NCBI GenBank assembly: GCA_001940845.1
Contig: MSGV01000023.1
Span: 82,312-146,311 of the forward strand
DNA from: Christensenellaceae bacterium Phil7
Lineage (GTDB): Bacteria; Bacillota; Clostridia; Christensenellales; CAG-138
Reading direction: 5' to 3'
Length of the DNA stretch: 64,000 nt
The notes under the pieces were generated by a model that was not told the origin of the DNA, did not search any database, and worked only from the letters and a program-made list of their open reading frames with translations. Each line of letters opens with the position of its first letter. Position 1 is the stretch's first letter. Shown one piece after another: positions 19,055 to 27,695 of this stretch. A program made the position numbers and the translations under genes.

Positions 19055-19528
19055 ATGAAAAAGATTTTTGCGATCACTTTGGTGATAGTATCCGCCCTAT
19101 GCAGCATTTTGGGCTGCACAGGAGGCTCTGCGGTTAAGGATGCCGATGTTAACGAGGTATATAACAAACTCATTGCATCAGGCGATTTTGGCCAGATGAT
19201 CCCGGTCAGCGAACGCGATATGTTTGAGATTTATGGGATAAAGCTTGAAAATGTGAAACAATCGGCCTTTTATATGTCCGAGAATTCATCCATAAATGCG
19301 GATGAGATTGCCATATTTGAGGTAAGCGATCCGGAGTATCTTGAGACCTTGTACAACATACTTTGCACCCGCATCAGCAACCAGATCAACCTTGCTAAGA
19401 CCTATAGCCAGGATCAGGCAAGCAAGCTTGAAAAAACCGAGGTTAAGAAGGTTGGTAATTATTGCTACTATGTTGTAAGCGATAACTATAATGCTCATAT
19501 GCAGATAATGAAGGATAACATAGGCTGA
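19055..19528 (+). CDS. DUF4358 lipoprotein
   Basis: 157 residues. Signal peptide with lipobox SILGC, then a small domain with the DUF4358 hallmarks (IYGIKLENVKQSAFYMSENS, then ADEIAIFEVSD). No enzymatic motif. ATG 19055 is chosen because AGGAG at 19041-19045 gives a 9-nt spacing. It overlaps the MBOAT gene by one base (TGATG), indicating tight translational coupling. DUF4358 proteins occur next to MBOAT genes in many Clostridia, which suggests an accessory role in the same surface acylation machine. Confidence 0.8.
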   Translation: MKKIFAITLVIVSALCSILGCTGGSAVKDADVNEVYNKLIASGDFGQMIPVSERDMFEIYGIKLENVKQSAFYMSENSSINADEIAIFEVSDPEYLETLYNILCTRISNQINLAKTYSQDQASKLEKTEVKKVGNYCYYVVSDNYNAHMQIMKDNIG

Positions 19529-20931
19529 TGGTTTTTTCGACACTGCTCTTCATCTTTATATACCTTGTAGTGGTGTTGGGATTATACTACCTGATACCAA
19601 ACAGGCAGTATCGCAATATAGTTCTATGCGTATGCAGCATCTTTTTCTATGGCTGGGGCGAACCGGTCTATGTGCTTTTGATGCTGTTTTCAATTGCTTT
19701 GAATTATGTTTTCGGAAGGATGATCGAAAGCGATCGAGCGAATCAGCGGAAGTGCAGGCGGGTTCTTACTGCTGCGGTAGTTATCAATCTGCTGCTGCTT
19801 GGAGTATTCAAGTATACGGGCTTTGTAGTTACAACTCTTCAGAGCATTTTTCCGTTTCTGCGGAGCTTTGCTGCACCGGTAATTCCTTTGCCGATCGGAA
19901 TTTCGTTCTATACCTTCCAAGCAATGAGCTATGTCATCGATGTTTATCGCTGCGATGCTCACGCTCAGAAAAATCCATTGTACTTCGGAGCATATATATC
20001 GCTCTTTCCGCAGCTGATAGCTGGACCGATAGTTCGATATAAGGATATTGCCGATGCGCTGACCGACAGGCATGAAAATATTGCTCAGTTTTCATCGGGC
20101 ATTAAGCTGTTTGCAGTTGGTCTTGCAAAAAAGGTGCTGATTGCAAATCAGATGGCAGAATTATGGAAGGTTTTGAGCAACGGAGCTGCAAGTAATGGCG
20201 TTATAGGATCGTGGATTGGAATCATAGCATATTCATTTCAGATATATTTTGATTTCTGCGGTTATTCCGAAATGGCCATCGGTCTTGGAAGAATGTTCGG
20301 CTTTGAATTCCTGAAAAACTTTGATTATCCGTACATCTCGAAGAGTGCAACCGAATTCTGGCGCAGGTGGCATATATCGCTGGGAACATGGTTTCGCGAA
20401 TATGTCTATATCCCGCTTGGCGGAAATAGAAAGGGTAAACCAAGGCAGCTATTAAACCTCCTGATCGTTTGGATGCTGACCGGCTTGTGGCATGGAGCTT
20501 CCTGGAACTTTGTAATTTGGGGGCTATATTATGGTGTGCTGCTCTGTATTGAGAAGTTTTTCTTGCTCAATCGACTGAAAAAGCTGCCGAAATGGATTCA
20601 GCATACCTACGGTTTCCTAGTTGCAGTACTGGGTTGGATACCATTTTATTTTACCGATATGAGGGCGATGGGTGCATTCATAGCATCCCTCTTCACGGGA
20701 GGAGGTCTTCTGATCTCGCATGATGCACTCGTCTATTGCATTGCATATTTGCCAGTACTTATAATCGCTGCAATAGCATCAACGCCATTGGTGAAGAATA
20801 TCTATGCTAGATTTGAAGCTAAATCATGGCGGAATTGGGCAGATATTGGGCTTGTGCTGCTCGCATTGCTTCTCAGCACCGCTTCCTTAGTAGCGGGAGG
20901 TTACAATCCATTCATCTATTTCCAATTTTGA
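19528..20931 (+). CDS. MBOAT-family membrane-bound O-acyltransferase (AlgI-like)
   Basis: 467 residues with about ten to eleven transmembrane segments. Family marks are PIGISFYTFQAMSYVID, the QLIAGPIVRYKDI motif, FWRRWHISLGTWFREYVYIPLGG (shown in full as the family's most conserved block, split here for length: FWRRWHISLGTWF / REYVYIPLGG), and the catalytic histidine in LTGLWHGASWNF. Members such as AlgI, PatA and DltB carry acyl groups across the membrane for O-acylation of extracellular polymers. It is the last gene of the operon and ends before a strong terminator. Confidence 0.92.
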   Translation: MVFSTLLFIFIYLVVVLGLYYLIPNRQYRNIVLCVCSIFFYGWGEPVYVLLMLFSIALNYVFGRMIESDRANQRKCRRVLTAAVVINLLLLGVFKYTGFVVTTLQSIFPFLRSFAAPVIPLPIGISFYTFQAMSYVIDVYRCDAHAQKNPLYFGAYISLFPQLIAGPIVRYKDIADALTDRHENIAQFSSGIKLFAVGLAKKVLIANQMAELWKVLSNGAASNGVIGSWIGIIAYSFQIYFDFCGYSEMAIGLGRMFGFEFLKNFDYPYISKSATEFWRRWHISLGTWFREYVYIPLGGNRKGKPRQLLNLLIVWMLTGLWHGASWNFVIWGLYYGVLLCIEKFFLLNRLKKLPKWIQHTYGFLVAVLGWIPFYFTDMRAMGAFIASLFTGGGLLISHDALVYCIAYLPVLIIAAIASTPLVKNIYARFEAKSWRNWADIGLVLLALLLSTASLVAGGYNPFIYFQF

Positions 20932-20963
20932 TTTGTTCCATAATCGATGCGATAAAAATGTGG

Positions 20964-20996
20964 GGGTGCTCCGAATAAAGAGCATCCCGTTTTTTG
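20964..20996. terminator. Intrinsic terminator
   Basis: GGGTGCTC (20964-20971) pairs with GAGCATCC (20980-20987, one G-U) followed by GTTTTTT. Ends the MBOAT operon; lies between convergent genes. Confidence 0.85.
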
Positions 20997-21014
20997 CAAA
21001 TGGCATAAGAAAAT

Positions 21015-21431
21015 CTAAATGATGTATTTTCTTAGAAAGTCTGGCATAGCGCCGCAGATTCCTTCGCTGCTGACAGATATCACGAGATCAACATGAAGCG
21101 CTTCGCTGAAGCGTGCAAAAAATAAGAACATATCATCGAGCTCTGCAAGAGGATGATGGACAAGCTTCATAAAGCTATTTATATATATTGCCTGCAGATC
21201 AAAATCCTGTGAAGCTATTCCGGATATGAAACCGCTGAACATCTTTGGACCATCAATGAGATATTCAGCAGCATTGATAAAGCGAATGTTTCTATCTAGC
21301 TCATACATATGATCGCAGTCTTTATCTATGAAAACGCAGTGGCCTGGATAGGCTGCACTTTGAGCGTTGGCAAGAGTAATAAGCCTTGCCGATTTACCAG
21401 TACCCCTTTTGCCGTATAATACTTTTATCAA
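21015..21431 (-). CDS. Small P-loop NTPase-like protein
   Basis: 138 residues. Walker A is perfect: GKRGTGKS at residues 7-14 (GxxxxGKS). A Walker-B-like hydrophobic strand ending in acidic residues may be AELDDMFLFF around residue 98. The protein is too short for a standard AAA or kinase fold with a lid. Similar short clostridial proteins are often annotated vaguely as ATP-binding. Function unknown. It is monocistronic and divergent from the DUF885 gene. Confidence 0.6.
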   Translation of the reverse strand: MIKVLYGKRGTGKSARLITLANAQSAAYPGHCVFIDKDCDHMYELDRNIRFINAAEYLIDGPKMFSGFISGIASQDFDLQAIYINSFMKLVHHPLAELDDMFLFFARFSEALHVDLVISVSSEGICGAMPDFLRKYII

Positions 21432-21566
21432 CCTGCAGTTCCTCCCATGTCAATTAAAAATTACGAGTATATTTTAGCATAAATGCGGTATTTTTGCAAC
21501 AGAATTCCTCATTTGAAACCAAAAACAAACAAATCACATGGAAATATCGATAAAAAATGAAAAGTC

Positions 21567-21595
21567 TTGCATAATAATCTAAAGTCAAGTATAAT
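21567..21595 (+). promoter_or_regulatory. Promoter of the DUF885 lipoprotein
   Basis: TTGCAT at 21567-21572, 17-nt spacer, TATAAT at 21590-21595. Confidence 0.75.
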
Positions 21596-21626
21596 TGGGT
21601 TATACCAAATAAGTTAGGAGAAAAAG

Positions 21627-23444
21627 ATGAAGAGACTTTTTGCGATGCTGCTTGCATTGATCGTGACGCTTAGCGTTGCTGCCTGCAGGCATACTTCACC
21701 AGATGATCCGACCAAAGCGCCGGAGCCAACACCGATACCCGGTTCTATGAATACGGAGTCACCGAGTGCAGAACCGACTCAGTCCGCGAGTGCTGCTGAT
21801 ATAGAATTCGCGGAAATGGATAAAAAGCTTTTTGTAAGCAGCGTCATTCGAGACGGACTTACATATCATCAGTATGTGAAGGATCCGGCATCCTTCGGTA
21901 TTGATGAGGCCGAGGTTGAACGCGGCTGGGGAGATGAAAGCTATGCCGCATATCTCAATGGCGTTGATGAGGATAAAAAGCTTTTGAATGATCTGAACTC
22001 GATCGATTATGCATCGCTTTCGGATTACAATAAGCTTGCGTATGATAACATAAAGCTTATTCTTGAACAATCATTGCAGATGGGAGATACTTATTATTAT
22101 GAAGAACCATTGCTTCCGCTCAATGGTATTCATAGCATGCTTCCTCTCATGCTAACTCTGTATGAGATCAATGGTAAGCAGGATGTTGATAACTACCTGA
22201 CCTTGCTTGAAGATTCTGCAAGATATCTTGGACAGATAGAACAATTCGAAATTGAAAAGGCGAATAAGGGTCTGTTTATGACCGAAAATGCGCTGGATCA
22301 GGTGCTCGAAACCTGCAATAAGTACGTCAAAGAGGGGAAGAATTTTTTCCTGATAGAATTTTTCGAGAAAACAATCGGTGAGAATGAGCTTGGCATCAGC
22401 AATGAGGATAAGCAGGCCTATCTCAGCCGTAACGAAAAATATATCATTGATGAACTGCTGCCGGCTTATGAGAAGTTGGCAAATACCCTTGACTCCTTGC
22501 GTAGCAAATGTATGGAGTTTTCGGGTGCAGTGAATCGAGGAGAGGATGCACTCAAATGGTATAAGTATGATGTTCAGCAAAGCGGAGCCTGCTTCTATGA
22601 TATCAGCGAGATCGAAAAGCGGCTTAAGAATCTGTGCGAATCCACATATGTTGATATGATAGGCATCATGCAGAACAATCCGAACATATATAATCATTAT
22701 TTTGACAGCATAACATCCGGCAATGCGGAAAGCGATGTGGAATATCTCGAATCCTTGATAACCGATATATATCCTTCTCTTCAGGAGCAGGAGATAGATT
22801 TTCTGACGGTACCTGAAGCTGTTGCAGATGATTTCAGCCCTGCTGCATATCTGATTTCGGCATTCGATGATCCATCAAGGAACGTTGTTATGTTTAATCC
22901 TTCTGCGGATACATCGACGCTTTTATTCACTCTTGCCCATGAGTGCTTCCCGGGGCATCTTTACCAGACTCAGTATTTCCGCCAGCTGGAGGGGCTTTCC
23001 CTCAGCCAGCAGCTTATCGCTCCAACGGGCTATACAGAGGGCTGGGCGGTATTCTCGGAGGTATTTATTGCGGATTACGCATCTGATTATGATGCAAAGA
23101 CCTGTAAAGTAAAGCAGCTTGAGAGCACCCTTTTCAACGTTCTGATACCGGCTTATGTCAGCCTGAAGATCAATATGGATGGCTGGACAGACGATCAGGT
23201 AGGAGCGTACCTGGATACCTATAGCATCAATCAGGATGGTTATAGGGATGTTTTATACGAGTATGCGGTGGATATGCCAACATATTTCTTCAACTATGCG
23301 CTGGGTTATATGAATACCAAGCTGATCTATGACGGAGTTAATCCAAATGGAAATGCGGAAAACCTGGAATTCTTCACGGAATATCTTAATTATGGTCCGT
23401 GCGCATTCAATATTTTGTTTGATAAGTTCAATATAAGTTTCTGA
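21627..23444 (+). CDS. DUF885-family lipoprotein, probable metallopeptidase
   Basis: 605 residues. The lipobox LSVAAC gives a lipidated C20, followed by a Pro/Thr/Ser-rich linker to about residue 60. The body belongs to DUF885, an all-helical group related to M2/M3-type gluzincin peptidases. The active-site helix LAHECFPGHLYQ carries HExxxGH, and downstream TEGWAVFSEVF provides the conserved glutamates. It is probably an extracytoplasmic zinc peptidase that trims peptides for import. AGGAG precedes the ATG. Monocistronic. Confidence 0.85.
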   Translation: MKRLFAMLLALIVTLSVAACRHTSPDDPTKAPEPTPIPGSMNTESPSAEPTQSASAADIEFAEMDKKLFVSSVIRDGLTYHQYVKDPASFGIDEAEVERGWGDESYAAYLNGVDEDKKLLNDLNSIDYASLSDYNKLAYDNIKLILEQSLQMGDTYYYEEPLLPLNGIHSMLPLMLTLYEINGKQDVDNYLTLLEDSARYLGQIEQFEIEKANKGLFMTENALDQVLETCNKYVKEGKNFFLIEFFEKTIGENELGISNEDKQAYLSRNEKYIIDELLPAYEKLANTLDSLRSKCMEFSGAVNRGEDALKWYKYDVQQSGACFYDISEIEKRLKNLCESTYVDMIGIMQNNPNIYNHYFDSITSGNAESDVEYLESLITDIYPSLQEQEIDFLTVPEAVADDFSPAAYLISAFDDPSRNVVMFNPSADTSTLLFTLAHECFPGHLYQTQYFRQLEGLSLSQQLIAPTGYTEGWAVFSEVFIADYASDYDAKTCKVKQLESTLFNVLIPAYVSLKINMDGWTDDQVGAYLDTYSINQDGYRDVLYEYAVDMPTYFFNYALGYMNTKLIYDGVNPNGNAENLEFFTEYLNYGPCAFNILFDKFNISF

Positions 23445-23452
23445 GGATTGTT

Positions 23453-23476
23453 GCCGGAGCAGTTTCCTGCTCCGGC
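23453..23476 (+). terminator. Hairpin after the DUF885 gene
   Basis: GCCGGAGCA (23453-23461) and TGCTCCGGC (23468-23476), a perfect 9-bp stem with a 6-nt loop. No T-run follows, so it may be only a partial terminator. Confidence 0.55.
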
Positions 23477-23521
23477 ATATATGAAGTTTGTTTAATGACG
23501 TATAAAAACAAGAGGACGACT

Positions 23522-24940
23522 ATGCGATCCGTTAATCAAAAGCGTAAGAGAATAAGCATATATTTCAAGTACTTTTGCGATGAACAGCGCGAAAGTATCT
23601 TGCGCACACTAAAAAGACATATAATAAACCGTGGAGCAACGCTGGCATGCGTATTCTGTGATAGTATCAATGCTCGGGGAGTTGAATTGGATCGGCTAAT
23701 GCAGTGCGTGATGTCCGGCGCTGTTGAAGCAATACTTGTGCCGGATCTTTGTATGCTCGGATCGGACAGGCTGTTGGTTGAAAAGAATATAGCAATAATC
23801 AGGTACATGTGCGTAGAATTATTTATTCTCAACAATGATTTTTCATTCGTGAACTACAGTTTGCTTCGTGCGATAAGGAGCTATAATTCGCTGGGATCGC
23901 AATGGGAAAATGAATATGGAGATCTCTATAAAAAGCCCGTGCATAAGCTTTATGCAGGAAATTTACCCTTTGGTTATTATAGAGGTGAAAATGGTCAGCC
24001 GATAGTTGAGGAAGAGGATGCCGAAATTGTCCGTAAAATATTTGGCATGTGCAGCATGGGCATTGGTGCGAGAGAAATTGCAGAGCGAATAGAAGAAGAG
24101 GACGGAATAAATATATCTCGAAGTACAGTTCGCTTGATAATTGAGAACAAACGTTATTGCAGCAATGCTCATGGACGAATGGATACTTTCCAACCATTGG
24201 TATCCAATGGATTATGGCTTAGAGCAAACAGTGTTCAGCATAGGCGTTCTTCCAGAGAGAAAATTGGAAGAACCCATTTGCTCGAGTATATAACCGTCGC
24301 CGGAAGTCGTATCATTCTGGAGCCAAGTGTTTCGATGATACTTCGTGATTGTGGAAATGCTTACTCATGCTGGCTTACCGAAGGCAGGTTCGAAGCAAAT
24401 GCCTGCATAGTAGATACCGCCGTGGTGGATATTGTGTCGCATATGCTGGAAAGTGATGGACAGAAATTGCGTGATGAGGTCAAGTCGTATAAGACTGAGC
24501 AAAGGGCTGAAATGCTCGAAACTATGAAAGAGCTTGAGCGCAGCGGTTTGATAACCGAAACGGATGCAAAAATTGCTTTGGGTAAATTGAATATCGAGGA
24601 GCTTGCAAAATTTGAATCTCTAAGGCTTCGGATTCGCGAAAACAGGCAGCGTTATGTGCGCGCAAAATTGGATTATCTATTGTTTGGCATGGACGATGAT
24701 GAAATAGACGATTACTTTGATCATATGTTTTTGTTTAAGGATCTCGGCTTGCTGGAAAAACAGTACTATATAGACCTGCTGGTTAGAAAGGTAATAATCG
24801 CAGACAGGAGCATAAAATTGCAATTCATCAACGGAAAGGTTATCCGTAAAAATTTTGAAAGGAGAATCCTTTATAGACAACTTGCTGGCAGTAAATGTCG
24901 GTGGGCGGTTGATATTGATGAAAATTATGGCGAAAATTAA
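23522..24940 (+). CDS. Large-serine-recombinase-like protein lacking catalytic residues
   Basis: 472 residues from ATG 23522, chosen because AGAGG at 23511-23515 gives a 6-nt spacing. The layout is that of a large serine recombinase. Residues 8-130 align with the resolvase domain. A PF07508-type recombinase DNA-binding domain follows (LPFGYYRGENGQPIVEEED, then EIVRKIF and ISRSTVRLIIENKRYC, about 150-230). A C-terminal helical coiled-coil-like region completes it. The catalytic core is gone: where active enzymes have IYxRVS, this one has IYFKYF (Ser to F18, Arg to K16), and the DRLSR motif is replaced by DLCMLGSD. The usual zinc-ribbon CxxC pairs are also missing. The frame is intact, so this looks like a retained, repurposed DNA-binding protein, not a decaying element. 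Its 3' end overlaps recX. Confidence 0.75.
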   Translation: MRSVNQKRKRISIYFKYFCDEQRESILRTLKRHIINRGATLACVFCDSINARGVELDRLMQCVMSGAVEAILVPDLCMLGSDRLLVEKNIAIIRYMCVELFILNNDFSFVNYSLLRAIRSYNSLGSQWENEYGDLYKKPVHKLYAGNLPFGYYRGENGQPIVEEEDAEIVRKIFGMCSMGIGAREIAERIEEEDGINISRSTVRLIIENKRYCSNAHGRMDTFQPLVSNGLWLRANSVQHRRSSREKIGRTHLLEYITVAGSRIILEPSVSMILRDCGNAYSCWLTEGRFEANACIVDTAVVDIVSHMLESDGQKLRDEVKSYKTEQRAEMLETMKELERSGLITETDAKIALGKLNIEELAKFESLRLRIRENRQRYVRAKLDYLLFGMDDDEIDDYFDHMFLFKDLGLLEKQYYIDLLVRKVIIADRSIKLQFINGKVIRKNFERRILYRQLAGSKCRWAVDIDENYGEN

Positions 24941-25415
24941 AAAAGGAAAATCAGCGTACGATGCTGCGCTCGATTATCTTACTCCAAAGGACAGGACGCA
25001 GAGGGAAATTGAAATATACTTAGATGGAGAGAATTATTCTGAGATTGAAATAATAAATACGGTAGAACGATTGAAGAATAGCGGATTAATTGATGATGCA
25101 CGCTATGCAGAAAATTTTATTGAATCGCGTTTGAATACCAAGCCTGTCAGTAAGCGCAGGCTTATGCAGCAGCTTGAGGAGCATTTTATCGGGCAGGATA
25201 TCGTAGCTGATGCATTGACAAGGATCGACGAGGGGATGGAGTACGATAATGCCAGAAGGGTTGCGGATAAATTCTATCGTCAATTCTCTAAGTTGGAGGA
25301 GGAAGAACGGCTTAAACGTGTGGGTTTAAGACTTAGTGCAAGAGGATATGATTATGATTGCATTAAGCAGATAATCGGCATGCTGCGGGAGCGGGGAGAA
25401 TTGGACAATGATTGA
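24918..25415 (+). CDS. recX: Regulatory protein RecX
   Basis: Modulates RecA filament activity. About 165 residues with the three-helix RecX repeats: ALDYLTPKDRTQREIEIYL near the start, LKNSGLIDDARYAENFIESR in the middle, and the RRLMQQLEEHFI segment after it. Start at ATG 24918 or 24927; both lie inside the end of the recombinase-like gene, and only a weak GGGCGG is upstream, so translational coupling is likely. The ATG of birA overlaps the recX stop by 8 nt. Confidence 0.9.
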   Translation: MKIMAKIKKGKSAYDAALDYLTPKDRTQREIEIYLDGENYSEIEIINTVERLKNSGLIDDARYAENFIESRLNTKPVSKRRLMQQLEEHFIGQDIVADALTRIDEGMEYDNARRVADKFYRQFSKLEEEERLKRVGLRLSARGYDYDCIKQIIGMLRERGELDND

Positions 25416-26166
25416 TATAGCGGTTATTGAGCATATTACGGAGGTGGATTCTACAAATACTGAGCTGAAACGCAGGATCAGCTTGATGACAGAAATGCCG
25501 GAATATATGGCCATCACTGCGGATAAGCAGAGTTCTGGGCATGGGCGAATTGGCAGAGTTTGGTCAAATACCGATGGAGCACTCCTTATGAGCGTGGCCT
25601 TACCGACGAATGGCTTGAGCGGAAAGGAACTCCCAATGCTGAATTATGCAGCTGCACTTGCGGTATTTGATTCGATTTCCGAACTGGATAGCATTGGAAA
25701 TATTGTAAGCATCGAAATAAAATGGCCAAATGACATACTGCTCAATGGAAAGAAGGTATGCGGGATCCTCTCAGAGCTTGTCAAAAATGCTATTGGTGAG
25801 ATATATGCGGTCATAGGAATTGGAATAAATGTCAATGCTGATGTGCTCCCGGACGAACTGCTGCAATCGGCCTCTTCTTTGAAGGCATCCTTTGGATACT
25901 CTATAGAGCTGGAATCGTTTAAGAAGGTACTGCTGAAAATGCTGTTGCAGCGAACGAAAATTCTCATAAGTGGAGGCAGGGAGATGCTGCTGCGTGAATA
26001 TAAAAAAAGATGCATAACGTTGAATAAAAGAATCATTGTGCATCCGAATTTTGGCAAGAGCTATGAGGCTTTTGCAGTGGATTTGGATATGTATGGCAGG
26101 CTTTTGATAAAAAATGTTGAGGATGAATTGATCCTTCTTGATTCTGCCGATGTATCAATAAGGTGA
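25408..26166 (+). CDS. birA: Biotin--[acetyl-CoA-carboxylase] ligase, catalytic form without HTH
   Basis: Activates biotin with ATP and attaches it to the biotin carboxyl carrier protein. 252 residues: the N-terminal helix-turn-helix of class II BirA is absent, so this is a class I (monofunctional) ligase that cannot repress biotin genes directly. Motifs are DSTNTELKRR, SSGHGRIGRVW (biotinyl-5'-AMP loop, GxGRxG), IKWPNDILLNGKKVCGIL and the AVIGIGINVN strand. Overlaps recX at its 5' end and nnrE/D at its 3' end. Confidence 0.93.
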   Translation: MIDIAVIEHITEVDSTNTELKRRISLMTEMPEYMAITADKQSSGHGRIGRVWSNTDGALLMSVALPTNGLSGKELPMLNYAAALAVFDSISELDSIGNIVSIEIKWPNDILLNGKKVCGILSELVKNAIGEIYAVIGIGINVNADVLPDELLQSASSLKASFGYSIELESFKKVLLKMLLQRTKILISGGREMLLREYKKRCITLNKRIIVHPNFGKSYEAFAVDLDMYGRLLIKNVEDELILLDSADVSIR

Positions 26167-26189
26167 AGTATGATGAAGAAAGGGCGGAT

Positions 26190-27659
26190 ATGGAACCAAT
26201 TGTTGGTAATGCACTAAGCAGGGAGATAGACCGCTGCCTGATGGATGAAGTCGGGATACCTGGAATTGTTTTGATGGAGAATGCTGCATTTTCCGTAGCA
26301 AATGCTGTGATTAATTCTGGCCATCGGGGAAGGATTATTATAATTATCGGCGGCAGGAATAATGGCGGGGATGGTCTTGCAGTAATGCGCATACTCAAAC
26401 TTGCCGGCTTTGAATCTATAGGGCTGCTTTGCTGCGATGAAATGAGATTTTCGGGAGATGCACTGATAAATTATAGGATAGTGCAAAATATGCGGCTGCC
26501 GCTGACGCATGATATGGGCGTTATGAAGGATGCGGCTATCATTGTGGATGCACTATTTGGAACAGGGCTTACAAGGGAAATAACGGGCATTGCTCGTAAT
26601 ATTGTTGAATATGCAAATTCTTGTCGGGCGTACCGTATTGCGATCGATATTCCATCCGGGATAAACGGGGATACCGGCGAAATAATGGGTACTGTATTCC
26701 ATGCAGATGAAACGATCACCGTGCAGTATATTAAACGCGGCCTGCTTTTGACAAAGGAACGCGAAGCTGTGGGAAAGATCAGCATATGCCGAATAGGCGA
26801 AATGCCTGAATCATGGATACAAAAGCTGGGCAAAGAGGAATTGATCGATAAAGCGTTTGTAGCTTCGCTACTTCCCGATAGGCGGCTTGTATGCAATAAA
26901 GGAGACTATGGCAGAAGCCTTATCATTGCAGGCAGCAGCGGAATGAGCGGAGCGGCAGTCATGGCTGCATCTGCGGCACTAAGAGCGGGGTCAGGTCTGG
27001 TAAATGCATATGTCCCGAAAGGAACAGCGGATGCCTTTTGCGTGCGACCCGAGATAATGGTAAATACTGATGTGGGTATAATGCAGCTTGAGACCTTGAT
27101 TGCGAAGTCTTCTGCAATAGGTATAGGCTGTGGCAGCGGGAATGATCCATTTCTCAAGGAGAAGCTGCTTGCAGTGTTGAATAGTAAAAAGCCCTGCGTC
27201 ATAGATGCTGATGCGCTCAATGGGTTGGGGGAGGATGGCTCTGCATTGCTGCATGAAAACTGTGTTTTGACCCCCCATCCAGGTGAGATGTCAAGACTGC
27301 TGGGCATAAGCGTTGCAGAGGTAGTAGGTAATCCGGTTGATACAGCAAGAAATTATGCGGCAGAGCATGATTGTACGTTGCTTCTCAAATCCTCGGTTTC
27401 CGTAATCGCGTCTCCTAAAGGCTGTATTCGCTATAATACAAGCGGAAATCCGGGGCTCGCAAAGGGCGGGAGCGGTGATGTGCTTACAGGAATAATAACT
27501 GCTTTGCTTGCTCAGGGGCTGAAGCCATTTGATGCGGCGAGCGTTGGTGCTTTTTTGCTGGGCTCATCGGCAAATAAAGCGTTGGATCTGTTGAAAAACA
27601 GAACTCTTGCTGCGGGAGATGTGATAGAGGCCGTCTCTTTGGCAGTAATTGATGATTAA
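26190..27659 (+). CDS. nnr: Bifunctional NAD(P)H-hydrate epimerase / ADP-dependent dehydratase
   Basis: Repairs hydrated NAD(P)H. About 489 residues in two domains. The N-terminal YjeF_N/NnrE epimerase (about 5-210) has GGRNNGGDGLAVMRIL and VDALFGTGL. The C-terminal NnrD dehydratase (about 225-489) has the ribokinase-like VLTPHPGEMSRLLG and the ATP-site GSGDVLTGIITALLAQG. Start at ATG 26190 with AAAGGGCGG just upstream; a GTG at 26163 overlapping the birA stop is possible but has no ribosome site of its own. Confidence 0.95.
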   Translation: MEPIVGNALSREIDRCLMDEVGIPGIVLMENAAFSVANAVINSGHRGRIIIIIGGRNNGGDGLAVMRILKLAGFESIGLLCCDEMRFSGDALINYRIVQNMRLPLTHDMGVMKDAAIIVDALFGTGLTREITGIARNIVEYANSCRAYRIAIDIPSGINGDTGEIMGTVFHADETITVQYIKRGLLLTKEREAVGKISICRIGEMPESWIQKLGKEELIDKAFVASLLPDRRLVCNKGDYGRSLIIAGSSGMSGAAVMAASAALRAGSGLVNAYVPKGTADAFCVRPEIMVNTDVGIMQLETLIAKSSAIGIGCGSGNDPFLKEKLLAVLNSKKPCVIDADALNGLGEDGSALLHENCVLTPHPGEMSRLLGISVAEVVGNPVDTARNYAAEHDCTLLLKSSVSVIASPKGCIRYNTSGNPGLAKGGSGDVLTGIITALLAQGLKPFDAASVGAFLLGSSANKALDLLKNRTLAAGDVIEAVSLAVIDD

Positions 27660-27695
27660 TGCTTTGACTAATAGTATATATGGAGGAAATTAGTG

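Noticed and set aside
23522..24940. Active phage or transposon integrase
   Set aside because: The catalytic Ser, the neighbouring Arg and the DRLSR motif are all replaced, and no other mobile genes flank it.
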